Positions 47,027 through 60,243 of a DNA stretch of 64,000 nucleotides are shown in pieces. Origin of the DNA: Taiwanofungus camphoratus. Taxonomy: Eukaryota > Basidiomycota > Agaricomycetes > Polyporales > Taiwanofungaceae. The notes beneath the pieces are model-generated. The model saw only the letters and a list, made by a program, of their open reading frames with translations, made no database searches and was not told the origin of the DNA. A program made the position numbers and the translations under genes. The stretch spans positions 124,001 through 188,000 of the forward strand of contig CP021220.1 of assembly GCA_003999685.1 (NCBI GenBank), written 5' to 3'. The stretch's first letter is position 1, and each line of letters starts with the position of its first letter.

Positions 47027-47447
47027 CGAGGTTAATGAATTGGAAGACTTTAATGAATGAGGAATGGCATGGGATGCCAGTGTAGTGGCATGAGTATTGC
47101 TTTGTTCGCTGGTGTAGCATTATGCTGTCCTGTTATCGGCTTGCTGTCTCGTTATCAATTGACTGTAGCTTATATGAAGTGTAGCAGCTGGATATCTGAA
47201 TACATCTAGCTTATGATACTGTGTTTTTCACTTTCAGGATTGCTCACAGCTCATATCGGGTGATGCCTCACGTGCGGCATATGCCGCGACGCGACGGTCA
47301 CGCGGAAGCACGCCCACGCGTCAAAGGCTTGTAGCCGTCTCACGACCTCGTCCTTGCTCGTCCATCGATATCCGCCTTCCTGTACTTCCTGCTGCTCTGT
47401 AGCGTGCAGTCTTTCACGACTGCTTCCAGCAGAGCTGCTGGTATATC
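47027..47447. other. intergenic region
   Basis: 421 nt between two genes on the same strand; nothing seen beyond UTR and promoter sequence. Confidence 0.35.
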
Positions 47448-50400
47448 ATGGACGCAAAGGTCTTCACCAGTGTCCGCTATCACATTTCATTGGCCGTAGG
47501 CGCTGAACAACGCAGACAACTGACAGACGTGCTGAATGCAGAAGGGGCAGAAGCTGTTCTCCTGACCGACTCTGCCCTGACTCATTTTGTCACAACATCA
47601 CTTCCAGCAGATGATGTTATTGAGGCTCTTCCTCCAGACTCTACCGCGCATCTCGTCACGCCCGTCTGGGTCGAGCGCTCTCGTATCCTTGGCTCCCAAC
47701 AGCCGCCAGAGTTTTATTCCCCGGATCCAGCACTACTCTTCTCTGGAATAGTTGCAGCCGCAACTGATCTCTCCAAGGCCGACCTCGAGCTTCTCTCCGC
47801 TGCGATCACCGCGCTCGGCGGCCAATGGCGTACTGCTCTCACGCGCGACGTCACGCATCTCTTTGCGCTCTCCTCTGGAAGCGTGAAGTACGAGACGGCT
47901 ATGCATTTCCGCGACCAGACCGGCATGTGTGTCCTTGTTCCCCATTGGTTCGATGATTCTGTCCGTCTCGGAATCAGGGGTTTGCCTACTGAAGAATACG
48001 AATGGCCCGAGCCCAGGGTATTCAGGGCTGGGTCCAATAGCGTTCAAGAGGATGGTGTTGCGGATGCGGCGGGGGCGAATGTGCAGAAGACGTACAAGCT
48101 TTCCAGCGAGAAGAAACTGTTCTACGAGACGGCCCTTTCTTCGAATAACGACTTCCCTTTCACTCGTGCACCAACGCGCAATCTATGGAATGGTCTCCGC
48201 ATCCTGCTGAGTGCATCCTTGGGACTTTCAGAAAGCCAGAGAGATGCACATGAGGCGGATATTCGCCGCGGAGGCGGAGAAGTTGTCACACTTCAGTCTG
48301 GGAAATCCGGTTCTCTGAAAGAGATCGCAGAAGAAGAGACGAAGAAAGTTGAGGAAACGGACGTTTTGGTAACTAGATACAGGACTGGTGCAGCCTATGT
48401 AAAGGTAATTGAGAGGTTGCTGCCATCGACCTAGAATCATTTGATCATCTGATCATTCTTCCGAAAATCCGCGCAGGCTTATAAACAAGATAAGACAATT
48501 GGCAGTCTCTCTTGGCTTTGGTATGTCCGCTCTTCAGGTACGCTCTCCCGGCCTACCGACCAACTGCTGCATTATCCTATCCCGATGAAACCCATCGAGG
48601 GTTTTTCGTCACATGTGCGTAAGTTTGTCATAATCTCTGTCTATCGAATTGTGTGGAGACCTCGTAGTCTTGATTCTTTTTCGAGATCAATTCGTATACA
48701 GTCTCATAACTAAGCGCGAGTCCATTGTAGATTATCACCATCACGAACTACACGGGCAAGGATCGTGAGTATCTGAAGAAACTCATCACAACCATGGGCG
48801 CCGAGTTTACCCCGAGTATGTCCGGCAAGAACACAGTCGTTATCGCAGCATAGTACGTTCATCCTTGCCCTTGTACTCTTATATCGTATTCATCATGCAC
48901 TATCTTGATCGTGTGGGTATCTGACCGCCAATTCCGTTGTCGCTGCACCTGCACATGCCTACAGCATCGAGGGTACAAAGACAAGCAAGGCAATTTCGTG
49001 GTCGATTCCGGTCGTAAATCACACATGGCTGGAAGACTGCTTTGTGCAGTGGCGCACACTTACACCCGCCCACGAAAAATACATATGCTTCCCACCTGGC
49101 GTTGACTTTAGCAAGCTCCTCGCCGAGAGGAAGATGGGTCGGATAGGATTCAGCCCGGGCGAGCTTGAGGCGCTCGAGGAACAAGGGGATGCTCAAGACC
49201 AAATGGACACAGTCGAAGGCTTGGAGGACGGGAAAAGACAGCTGGCTGCGCCATTGGGCACTAGCAACAGTGCACGCGATGCACGAGAGGTCGAAGATGT
49301 GGTCACTCTAGATGAAGCGGGTGATGTAAGTATCGGTGCTCATCTGGATTTTGACATGGATATAGATGGAGAGGGGATGGATGTGGATGGTGAGAGCCCT
49401 CGAGGAAAACGTCGGGAAGTGAAATCGGGCCCGATTTTGCCAACAGCGAGGAAAGGAAAGGCGTACGAACGTGCTCAGCGCAACGGCGAGGAGCAAGTTC
49501 AGGCGTCTTCATCTGTGTCACCTACGAAGTCCGATCGCAAGAACCTTGTCACGCGTTATGGTCGGTCGGGCACTAAAGGTCATCCCCCATCAGGATCGTC
49601 GACTGGGTCTGAAGAGGAAGTAACACAGACACGAAATCAGCCGCCAACCCGTGCGTCTTACAAACCAAAACCGAAACACAACCAACGACACCAAGAACAA
49701 CTGGTAGATGAGGATACCGAAGGGTCCGATATTGATGTATCTGTACCACCTCCCAAGAAAAAGCAAACGGCATTGCACAAATATAAGTCCACTGGACAAG
49801 TCGGATTCAATGAACAAGATAACCGAGATGTACACATGGATGTAGACGAGAATGTCAGAGGTCAGGCCGGGAACCCATCGAAAGGGAAGACTACTCAAAG
49901 CAAGGGCCGGAAGCAAGTAGGAAAGTCCAAACTTGCTCCGGCAGAGAGCGAAACGGAAGTCGGGCAGGAGGAGGAAGAAATTGACGACCCCAATGCTCGA
50001 CGATGCTCTAGAACAACCGCAACAGCCTCGCGTGTAATGGTTCCTGCATCAGTCGAACCGGCCACACCTTCCCGTACTGTTGCTTCTCCAGCTAAATCGT
50101 CACGCACGCCAAGGCGGCAGGTTTCTGTTCTTCTGCCTACCGTAGCGGCTGTGTACTCCTCTCCTTCCCAAGCTGTTCCTGAGAGTGGGCGTACTTCTTC
50201 GCCGGCGAAGCCAGTCAACAGAATGAATTCCATCCGTGTTGAGGCAGCCGAAGAAGCTCTGCATTCGCCCAGTAAACGTGGGCGTCCGTCGATCTCGTCT
50301 TCTACTAACCGCACAAAGGTTGGTCCCACCTCGGCCGTGTCTTCCCTTCCAGACAATGCTCGTCGAAGCAGCGTAGTATCAACCACTAAACCTCGGGCTG

Positions 50401-51751
50401 GACCAAGCCGGACTGGTTCAAGTCCCATGACGCTGATCAGATCACCATCTAAGCGTTCTGCAGCGAGCAAGGCCACGCAGAAGTTGCGAGATGTGGTCAT
50501 GCCCGACGTTGTGAATTTCCAGAAGGAAATGAAACGAGGTGCTGTTCGGTCTACATGGGAAAGTCAACAAACAGCACTTAGAACAAAGACAAAGGGCCAG
50601 GAGTCGGAAATTGATGAAGAATTGAACTCTACGAAGGAAAAGTTGCAAGGCAAGAAAAGAGTGTTCACGGTAGAGGTTGATGCGGACACTTCAGATGACG
50701 GGCCAGAAACAGAGGGGCAGCGTAGGAAATCTGTGAGTACGAAGAAGGGCGGGGCGAAAACTCAAGGTAATGATCAACAGCGGCCCTCCAAGCGTAGGAA
50801 GAGCGGAGCCTTTTCGGATGAGGAAAGTGAAGGCTCCAAGTCGAGGCGCACGTCCGGCGGTAAAACGGATAAGGGTTCAGGTGTAAGTGGGACGAAAGCT
50901 AGGTACGTTGGCATGTTATATAGTTGGACGACCTTCATTACACTTCAACAGCTCAAATCGAACAAATCCGAAGAATGTGCGAATCATGACAACTCAAGTC
51001 AGCATCTCGGACGACGTGACGCGAGTATGTGTTCGTTTGATCTCAAGTTGTACTATTTATTGATGCTGCCGCTAGATTCTGACAAGAATGGGAGTGAAGA
51101 TGACAACCAAGCCGTCTGAATGCACTCACCTTATTGCGAGAAGCTTAGTGAGAACCGAGAAATTTCTTTGTGCAATGGCTGTAGCTCCGTACGTCGTCAG
51201 TGAGAAATGGCTCCTGTCCTCCGCAGCGACGAAACAACTGCTGCGTGAGTGTCAGATTTGTCAACACTTTTCCTTCGCTTGACTCACCATTGTACCGTTC
51301 AGCGGAAGAGGACTACCTTCTCAGAGATCCAGAAAATGAACAGAAATATGGTTTCAAGTTGTCGGAGGCCCTTCAACGGGCAAAAGCCAGTGGAGGCAAA
51401 CTTTTTGCGGGCAAAGCTTTCTATGTCACCCCTAAGGTCCCTACTGATGCTAAATTATTGAAAAATGTTGTGACTGCTGGAGGTGGACAGGTGCGTCTTC
51501 AAATAAATTAGTCGCTCCTGCTGACTTCATAATATTCGTAGCTTCTCGTGCAAACACCCACAGTGCGGATTCTCAACGGCCACGACAACCGGTTTGTCAT
51601 TTCGTCAGCCTCGGACGTGTCGATATGGAGACCATTAGCAGAGCATGGCCATCCAATCTACAGTCAAGAATTAATACTAACGGGTGCATTGAAACAAGAA
51701 ATTGACTGGGTCAATCCAAATAACAGAGTCCCGGGTTCTTTCGGGTCTTAG
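47448..51751 (+). CDS. multi-BRCT DNA-damage scaffold, Rtt107/Brc1-like
   Basis: A nuclear scaffold that binds phosphorylated proteins, including damage-marked H2A, during replication stress in yeast relatives. The first exon (47448 to about 48402) encodes two tandem BRCT repeats (MDAKVFTSVRYHIS..FVTTSL..HLVTPVWVERS; FSGIVAAATDLSKADLE..LVPHWFDDSV) and the start of a third. Short exons at about 48.5-49.1 kb add IITITNYTGKDREYLKKLI, GKNTVVIAA and NHTWLEDCFVQW (BRCT 3-4). A long disordered linker (49.1-50.9 kb) rich in Ser, Lys and SP/TP sites follows. The C-terminal pair reads CTHLIARSLVRTEKFLCAM, PYVVSEKWLLSSA and LLVQTP..YSQELILTGALKQE, ending at the TAG before 51751. BRCT pairs at both ends around a linker is the Rtt107/Brc1 layout; PTIP-like is the alternative name for the same design. 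Confidence 0.85.
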
Positions 51752-51997
51752 CAGACTTTAGATCACCTGGACATCTACACTGCACGTCATATAGTGAATT
51801 CCTGTATACCAAAAGACATTGTACAATAAGTTATTGCAGGACGGCGAGAGAGGGCGGTAAGGGTCAAGAAAGTTCCATGCGACTATTGCAAAAGATCTGT
51901 ACCATGAAAAAAGAATCACAAACGTTCAAGTCAAGTTAAGATTAGTTGAGATACGATACCGGTGGAAATTTTTCAAAAACCGTGCGGGAGGTTATAA

Positions 51998-54900
51998 CTA
52001 AGTTCTAGGCAGTGAGATAGGAGCAGAACTAAGGGGCACTGTGGATGGTGTGCGGGATTGCGTCTGGCGCTTCACTTGCGCTTCTATTTTACTGCGCTGT
52101 TTACGGAAGTCTTCATCCTTTAGCTTCGTTGATAGAGCAACTTCGATGAAAGCGTCTGGGTTTGCCGGCAAGGCGGCAAGAGGTGGTCGGGACAGAATTG
52201 AAAGACACGTGTCCTGTCCGGTGCATTGAAGCAGCATCTGCCGACAGCATGTGAAGATAGCTAGTCCAACGCGAAGTAAAAAGGGGACACCTTCAAGTAA
52301 CAATTCAATTGTTGAGTTGAACGATCGTAAACAGGGCACACACCTTCGAACAGAAATACATCCCAAACACGATGGAGATGTTCAGGTGGTAGACTATCCG
52401 CGAAAATCGAGGTGAACCTGTGAAGACCGCAATTCTTAACATCTACTTTGCAGTCAATGGCCAGACGTGCTTACCATGGCCGACAGATCGACATGGGAGA
52501 AATTGCCATGTCAACAAATATTTTCTTGGCTAAGATAGCGTCATTGGACTCCGCTGCCTTGGCGAAGAGAGATGCATCCACTTCCAGTTGGACACCGTTT
52601 AGAGAGAAGTAGGGACGAATATGTGTGTCCATGAGGGAAATAAAAGTCCAAAATGCATCTTCTTCCGGGGATTGTATTAATAGTTGACTTGCAATGACGG
52701 TGAGACCTAGCGATCACATTCCATTAGGACACATGATCAACCACTATATGTAATTACTACACCTCTGTGGTATGGAATATCCGGAACCATCGATAGATAA
52801 GCTTGCAGAAGATTGACCAGTGACTGGTCCTGTAGAGGTTGGTCATTGAAAATTTGCTGTGAATCATGCTCAATGTTCTCAATAGCAGCGACCTTTTCTC
52901 TTTGCCCTAAGCGAGTATACAGACCATCCATTCGTTTTGCTTTACTATCTGTCAAATGTGCCCAGACAAGGTAACGTACGGATGCGGGTACGCCTTCGAG
53001 AATCAGTTTCCGGACCTTTTTGCTCTTCCGTGCTTGCGACGGCGGAGTAGACGACATTGCAGAGATCCATCTTAGTTCTCTCTGTCGATGAGCTTCTATA
53101 TTTGATACGTCCAGAGGCTTCTCGACTTTGGATTCCACGGCTGGGCGTTCTGAGGACGATTTTCGTGTCGGGAAAATAAGGTCGTCGGATGGAGCGAGAC
53201 TAGCACCTTCGCGCACTGGACTTGGTGGAGAGAGGGATAATGAGTCTACACTATTTGCTGTTATAGGGGATTGAGGAATTGTTGGCCTGACCAACTCAAA
53301 ATCCATGTCTTGTACTTGCACTGTCTTAAAATCGTGCTCAATGGAGAAAATAGTCGAAGTAGGACTACGATTGCCACTTCGCGAAGATGAGTCACCGTTA
53401 TGAGTTCGCAGAGTAGGTAGCAATAACCCTGAGCGCGACGATCCTGCCCGCATGAATGGAGATCCAGGTTCGGGAGATTCTACAGCTGGAGATGGGGAAG
53501 CAACGTTTACACGTAGGTCATTGCGAGCTTTGCCCTCGGTTTCGCCGGATTTGCGTCCTTGTGACGACGCACGTGGACGAGACAAGTCAGCCAAAGTACC
53601 TTTGGATCCAGACGTGGCGAATGAACGACTGTGACGAAGGGCAGAAAGTGACCCTGACGCTGCCGAGGGTGATCTTGGAGTTGATAATGAAACACGCTCT
53701 GAGCTATCGGGTTCAGTGACACCTGTAGCCTTCAATGGGTGGGTTCCTGATGGAGCGACACCAAAACGGTCATCAGTTGAAGATGATCCTAGCCTTGACG
53801 TCTGGTCTAAAGGCGATACTCCAAGATCGGATGTCATATTGGGTACCGGTGATGTGACAGTAGATCTGGATGACGGACGAATGGGGGACGATGGTAAAGG
53901 CGGCGAGGGAGGCGCAGCAACAATGTTGTTCCGGGACAAGGAAAGGGGAGAAGGCGCATGGAAATTACGTACGACAGAGGAAGCATGAGAAACCGTCGCA
54001 CGCTGAGGAGAAGGCACTGAGACAGGCGCTATGGGCGTTGCAGTTGCAGATTTCGATCTCTTGGTCAATGACACAATAGAGGGAATCCGCAATGGCTGAT
54101 TACCTTCCTCGTGGCTGAATACTTGCTCAGTCACCGAATTCTGAATACCAACGAGGGTACTTACCTATGCTCTTTAGGTAATGGCACCTCTGTGAAAGGC
54201 GTGTCAAAACCAGAGAATGACCTTGACCTTGGCCGCATAGCTGGCGCCTTCGGAAAGAAGTTCGCGCGAGGAATGACTCTGTTCACGGAATCAAGTTTGT
54301 CAGCATCAGTAGCCTGGTTCTCGGGCCTGGAAGCCTTTATTCGCTCTATTTCGGCAGCAGTGTTTCCATCGCTCACTGACGTGGATGACCCGAGAGACGG
54401 GGACGCCATGAGTGATTGAGAAACACTTGGTCTATTCGCAGGAATGCTCATTTGTGGTTCAAGACTGAAAGAGATAGGAACAGGCCCAATTGAACTCGCA
54501 AGATCATGCTCGAATCGGCCATAGATTGTCGTCTGCCTGTGGCGACCTGAAGTGAGAGCCACATTGAGTGTGTGGATGGCAGAACCAGGGACCGGGCCGT
54601 AATGCAGAGGGACTGGACCAGAAGTGGCTAGAGGTTGCCTACCATACATAGGACCAGCGGGTGATTCTGCAGGTTTGGGCGCATGAGGATGCGGCATAAA
54701 CAGACTCCTGCGAGCGCCAGGGCTCGCAGGTGGGCGATTAATATTCAAAGGACGGGTCGTCGGAAGTGGGAAGTTGAGTGGCTGTCCTTGATGCGATAAT
54801 GTTAAAGGGGGTGGTGAGGGCGAAGCTGGAGAAGACGAGGACGATGACACTATAGTAGGAGGTACAGCTGTGTAAGGCGGGGGTGCCGGCTCTGCTGCTG

Positions 54901-57061
54901 CAAGGGTGGGCGACATCGTCCGCTTCTCCGAAATGGAGACTGTTGAATTTGACGTTGACGGCTGTGGAAGTCTGGAGTCAGCTGATCTGTTCGTGGTTTG
55001 CAGGTGATGTTCCTCCCCGTTGTCATCGACAACAATAACTTGCCCAGGTAGCCGCTCGCCTTGCGTGACACGCACGTAAGACTCGCTACCCTGCCGAACA
55101 GCAGGATTCTCGAGTACAAATTCACGCTCCTGTTCCAACCTTTGCCTCAACGCCGATGCTGCACCGATAGGATTCGGAGTATGGCTAGCATCACCAGGAG
55201 GCAAGAACGAGTCCATGGATAATGGTATGAGGGACCCTTGTGGTGAACCAAAAGAACCGTGCAGTAGGGGAGACGGCGTTCCATCACTGAAGGAGTTCAG
55301 AGGCGATGGCTTTCCTTTGGCTATTTGAGTGAAAGCTTTGCCTTTTTCTGACTGCGTCGCCGTAATAACCGGATCAACAGGATCGACGTCTACACCGCCC
55401 AAACGAGCTTCTACTAGCTTTGGACTAGGGAGGTCACAGGAAGATACCGATCCTAATCTATCTCGGCTAGGACGTGAGTTTTTGAGCTCAGAACTCATCC
55501 TAGGACTCTCGTGCTCAACCGGTACGGGAGGAACTTCGATGCCTAAGCCCGAGCCCTTTGAATAGCGTGACATCTTGGATGCCATAGAAAATCGAGAGTA
55601 TCGGTAATTGTCGTAGATGTCAGACGCGCCCTCCCATTCCGAGCCACCAAAGTCAGAGTCAGTCATGGAGGGATGCATGGAGTTACGCGATAGCACGTCG
55701 CTCTCACGTGCGTATGCCGGTGTGGGAGGCTGGAATTCAGCCAGGGACTGATTAGCACTCTTCGGAGAAGTAGAATACTGAGACTCGGATAGGACTGCGG
55801 AGCGAACAGAAGGCGAGGGGTGTCCTATAGTTGAATCCGGCGAGCTTGATCTCGCGATACCAGTCACGTTCTCGGAGGGGGGGGAAGTGTCACCGTACCG
55901 ACTAGTTATTGACGCAGCGTCGTCACCGTCTCCACCACCCACAAAATCTTGCAGAAGAGAGAGTCCGATACCAACTTCACCATCGGAGAGAGCAACCGAA
56001 ATGCGCGTACTTGGTTCCGAGCTATACGAAAACGACTCCTGGGTAGGAATTTGCGAAGTGGAGTGATAATCGGACTCTTCGTCCACGACAAGTTGCCCAT
56101 TTTGAGAGTTATCTCTCACAAAGGAAGATTTTTGGTCTGCCTGATTCTGTGTATAGAGCGCAGGGGTCCCGATATTGGCTTCTGACTCCACACTGGCCTG
56201 CCTCGACCGATTAAGAATTCGAATATTATTCTCTTCGATATCATGAGAAAAATCGGCAGGAGTCGATGGCACAGACTCCAAAGCCGTTGAAACCGAGGAA
56301 TAGCTAGTCGAACGATCACGATATCCTTCGTCCCGCGGCTGCTCAGGCAGAGGGATCGAAGAACTTTTGGACGAAGAAGATGAATCTGCCAACCGACTCA
56401 AGCTGGAAGACTCTGTCATCAAAGAAGAATTTGAGTTGTTATATGGCATCCCCGCGTTTGAACTGGACCAGGGTGCAGGGGACGCACGCGCAGGCACAGA
56501 TGGAGAAATGGAGTCCCGGGCGGCCACAGTCAATGCGCTTTGAGAAGAAGAAGGGCGGGAGAATGATGATGAGGAATTGGATGCAGACGGGTTCATAGAG
56601 GAACGTTTGGTCATGACGGGTTTCTTGAGGCGTCCATGGAAGCGGACATGGTTTCCACGAAACTGACCAACAACTCCCTCACAGAAGCCCTGTATGTAGA
56701 ATGGTCTAGCTTTAAATGGTCTCGCGAAAATAAGAGAGCACAAACAAGATATAGGTCTTCCTGCTCCGTTAACTGCATCAGAACTGTGATCTCGTCGTCC
56801 TGCAGTCGACAAATTGCCCCTTAGCACAGCAACCTGGTGTATAGTAGAGGTGCATTACTCACCTTCATAAACATGAGATCTTCCGGCTCTTCCGCTACGC
56901 AATCTTGCAAAGCGGTGCACCTTCCAATGCCTCCCTTGGAAGCAAAGCGAGTCCAACGCCCAAGCTCACTGGCGTCCATCGCAATATCATAGAAGAGTGA
57001 GAATGTTTGAAACGCGCACGCAAGATATGGGCTTGAGCTGGTAAGGTCCCGAGCAGAACAC
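51998..57061 (-). CDS. SH3-TBC domain protein, probable pseudo-RabGAP
   Basis: About 1,550 residues. The 5' exon (to about 56861) has MDASELGRWTRF from an ATG at 56979, or earlier if the open frame up to the acceptor at 57061 belongs. An SH3 domain is assembled over three exons: EDLMFMK, DDEITVLMQLTEQEDLYL, GFCEGVVGQFRGNHVRF. A long Ser/Pro-rich region follows, with one 50-nt intron (54115-54164). A C-terminal TBC fold begins LILEGVPASVRYLVWAHL and continues VPDIPYHRGLTVIASQLL, DAFWTFISLMD and WDVFLFEGVPFLLRVGLAIF, ending at 51998. The arginine finger site (IxxDxxR) reads IEHDSQQ and the glutamine finger site (YxQ) reads YHR, so both catalytic residues are absent. It should bind rather than switch off its GTPase. 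Divergent from uS17m. Confidence 0.85.
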
Positions 57062-57410
57062 CTGAAAGACCATGCGATTAAGAGGAACTAGAGGTGTTAA
57101 TATGACAGCGAGCCGCTACAACTCGGTCTAGAGGTAAGGATCGTGCGAGCGGTGAGCTCAGCGGAGCAACAGCGAGGCGAAAAAGGAAGGACAGGCAGCG
57201 TAGCCGTACGCGCTTCTGGAACGAAGGGTGAGGTTAAAGACGACGGCCTCGGAGCCGGTCAGCCCTGCAAACCATTCCAATTTTCAACATAACATGTAGA
57301 GCATCCATTTAGGAAACCCTAACCCCAAAAATGCGGAACATAGCATTTCGGGCCATGCTGCAGCTTGGTCCATTCCGTCTTGCCCGTCAGCGAATCTTAC
57401 AAGTTACAAA

Positions 57411-57900
57411 ATGCCTCCAATGGCTTTCGCAGGACTCGTCACCAAAGCTGGGTTCATGAACAAAACGGCAACGGTGACAATCTCCAGATGGGTGGTACAC
57501 CCGAAAACAGGGAAGGTGTGCAATCGAAATATCATTTACTGCCTGACCGTGAACAGGACTAATTACTCTTTCCATGTCATTCAGCGGTTGGAGAGGAGCA
57601 AAAAATTCCTTACACACGATGAAAATAATCGTACGTTCTTTCGAGACATCGTTCACCTTTCTTTATGCTATCCTGGAGGTTCTCATACTGTCGCATTCAG
57701 AACTTCGAGAGGGCGACACGGTCCTTATTCGGAATTGCCCACCTGTCTCAGCTCGCAAGCGTTTCAAGCTTGAGAAGATTCTCAAGAGCCCTGAGACAGA
57801 GCGTGACGAGATGCATGCACGTATGGCGCAGATGGCACAGATAGGCGGGGGTGGGCCAAGCAGACAGTCAATGGACACTCAGTCGACGACCGCTTCATGA
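57411..57900 (+). CDS. mitochondrial small-subunit ribosomal protein uS17m
   Basis: A mitoribosome component of the S17 family. Three exons: 57411 to about 57515 (FAGLVTKAGFMNKTATVTIS, HPKTGK), a short middle exon (RLERSKKFLTHDENN) and a last exon to the TGA at 57898 (LREGDTVLIRNCPPVSARKR, FKLEKILKSPE). Introns are roughly 70-75 nt. These are the conserved beta-barrel blocks of S17; the C-terminal tail (AQMAQIGGGG..) is extra. An N-terminal targeting signal is not obvious; the first strand starts within six residues, as in other fungal mitochondrial S17 proteins. Housekeeping gene, head-to-head with the TBC gene across about 350 nt. Confidence 0.92.
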
Positions 57901-58033
57901 TAGTTGACACTATTCCATTTATTTGGGATAAAGAATGCATGACCTTCGACCCAAGAGTATACCTATTAAGATACTATTATAATCCTATTTTTCCTCTGGT
58001 ATAGATACAGAAGCGAGCCTCTATTATACAACA

Positions 58034-58655
58034 TCAGGCTACCACCGTAGTTGCTGGCGCGGTTTGTGAGTTAGGTTGTTGTTGCTGGAGTGCCGCTTGA
58101 ATTTCGACGAGCTAGAGTATACGATCAATAGAACACCAACGAGACCGTCGTATCCAGAAAAGAATCTATTGGTGGACCTGCTCTGAACAGAAGACTGAAG
58201 TCGGGCAGCTTACCTCGGTTTTCTTTTTCTCGGACTTCTCGTCCAGGTCTTTCAATTGCCCTTCGACGCGCTTACTTAAAGGATGTGCAAGCTCTTAACC
58301 CCAATAGTAAATGTAGAGTTGATAAGGAAGAAAGACGTACATCTCCCCTCGTATAAATTCCAATCGCTTCTCAACATTACTCTTCGCCTCCGCTTGGTCC
58401 TGCTTCACAAGCACAGGTCCGATTAATTTATAGACTGTGTTCGCCTCGGTCAACTGTGCGAATTCCTATCCTCTTTTCTCAATTGAAGCGAAAATGACCA
58501 GACATTAAGACACTTCACACCTTCTTCACCAGCTCGTTCTCGGAGAGTTGTGCATCCAAACGCTGACGCGCTTCCACAGAAACAGAGATATCATTCTGTA
58601 TTTTCTGATAGTCAGTCGACGTTGCATGCAATCGATCTTCTAAAGTAGTGGACAT
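58034..58655 (-). CDS. prefoldin subunit 6 (beta-type)
   Basis: A subunit of the hexameric prefoldin chaperone that hands unfolded actin and tubulin to CCT. Four minus-strand exons: the first 58521-58655 (MSTTLEDRLHATSTDYQKIQ, QRLDAQLSENELVKK), the second from 58465 (EFAQLTEANTVYKLIGPVLV, RLEFIRGE), a third (IKRVEGQLKDLDEKSEKKKT) and a last (LVEIQAALQQQQ) ending at the TGA at 58034-58036. Two long coiled-coil helices flank the short beta hairpin, as usual in the beta class. About 130 residues, the normal length. None of its exons is long enough to stand out as a single open frame. It starts 134 nt from the divergent VTI1 gene. Confidence 0.9.
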
Positions 58656-58789
58656 GCTCGTCCGCAATGGCAGGGCTACTTATCCTCAGATGTTGCAAAG
58701 TAATTAGTGAGTTCGTGAGCAAATATGCACAAATAGAGCCCCTTCTCTCCTCGGCCGCCCGCAGCAGGCGCACTGTGCGCTGGTCGACC

Positions 58790-59733
58790 ATGGATAACTC
58801 TCCAACAGCATTGTTTGACTCTTACGAGCAGGACTTCCAGCAAATTGTTCAAAGCATCCGGGACAAACTTGATGGAGATGCGAAAGACCAGCAGGCTGGT
58901 AAGTTGTCCGTGTTACAACACAAAGTCGGTGGAACTAAGTCGCCAAGTAGAGCAGCGCAAAGCCGCGCTGAGAAGAGTGGAGATGGAGCTAGATGAAGCG
59001 GATGAGATGGTGCGTTTTGAATACTGACTTATCAGAACAATACATATTGACCTCTGTATATCTTCGCATTTCTTTTCATTAGATTTCTCAAATGGAAATA
59101 GAGATACAGGGCATCCCCCAGTCTCTAAAGTCATCCTACCAGGCACGCATCAAATCCTCCAAGTCTGAACTCCAGCGGTACAAGAAGGTCTCTAAGGATC
59201 TTCACGCGCAATTCTCTCGCGCCGATCTGCTTGGCTCTGCATCTCACCCAGGAATGAACGGGTCCATGTCTGATGATCCCTATGGTCCCTCTAGCGATAG
59301 AACTCGGCTACTTTCGGGGACAACCCTCTTAGAAGACGGATCACGTCGGTTACTGGAGAGTCAGCGTATTGCATTGGAGACGGAGGAGCAAGGGACCGAT
59401 ATCTTGCGTAGCTTGAGGGGGCAGCGAGAGCAGATTCAGAACGCACGCGACACAGTGAGCCTATGTAGATATATCATGATATGAACATCTAAAGAAATGT
59501 GTTTTACAGTTGCAACGGGCGGACACGTCTATTGACAGAGCCTCAGGTACTTTGAAGAGGATGATTAGACGGTGCGTAATCCTTGTACCTATGACGAGGT
59601 CTCAAGGCTGTCCTGACAGATGGATCTGATACGGAATTCCAGGATGTACCAGCAGCGTGTAGTAATTGCTGCTATTGTTGTCGTTCTGGTCCTCTTGATT
59701 GGCATTATTCTTTGGGTCAAGCTGTGGCGATGA
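58790..59733 (+). CDS. VTI1: vesicle SNARE Vti1
   Basis: A Qb-SNARE for Golgi-endosome-vacuole fusion. It begins MDNSPTALFDSYEQDFQQIV with the N-terminal three-helix bundle. Further exons add EQRKAALRRVEMELDEADEM, then ISQMEIEIQGIPQSLKSSYQ and the SNARE motif (TLLEDGSRRLLESQRIAL..ETEEQGTDILRSLRGQREQI; LQRADTSIDRASGTLKRMIR). The final exon carries the C-terminal membrane anchor VVIAAIVVVLVLLIGIILWV followed by KLWR. Four or five introns of about 50-70 nt. The TGA is at 59731-59733. All family marks are present and the length fits. An ATG slightly upstream of 58790 is in another frame. Confidence 0.93.
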
Positions 59734-60243
59734 CTTTTTCTTTTCGAGATCTGACCTGAGGGTTTTGTTTCCTCGACGGGTGAGCTGTAGCGAGTGTCTC
59801 GTTGTGGCTATTATTTATATATATTCTTTTGTTCCCTGTACGATGCATCTGGGTGCGGTTACATAATAAGTACAGCCGTTCTTCACGAAATGAAACGTGA
59901 CCGAATCGTGGTGGGTGCCTAGCTTACATTGATCTGTTACTGTGTGCGTCGGCATACGGGCCGGCAGTCAGGTTACCCCACATGAATGACCCGATCACGT
60001 TAGGCGAAACCGAATATCTTTCATACTCTCTCACACTTACTTGCAGTATATTGCATATAGCATTTTATATACTGTAAAATGATCCGCCCGTCTTCTGCAG
60101 GGATCTCTGGCGCTCGTCTATATAATTTCGGTTGACCACATCCTACTTCTGACTGTCCTTTCCCCACCCCCTTGCTTGCTCGGTCACATCTCGTCTTGTT
60201 AGACGCTTCTCTTAAACATTTTCTCTCCCACCATTTTCAGATC
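59734..60243. other. intergenic region
   Basis: 510 nt between VTI1 and the Mpv17-like gene; CT-rich toward the right end (60130-60230), as expected of a fungal promoter and 5' UTR. No other gene seen. Confidence 0.4.
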
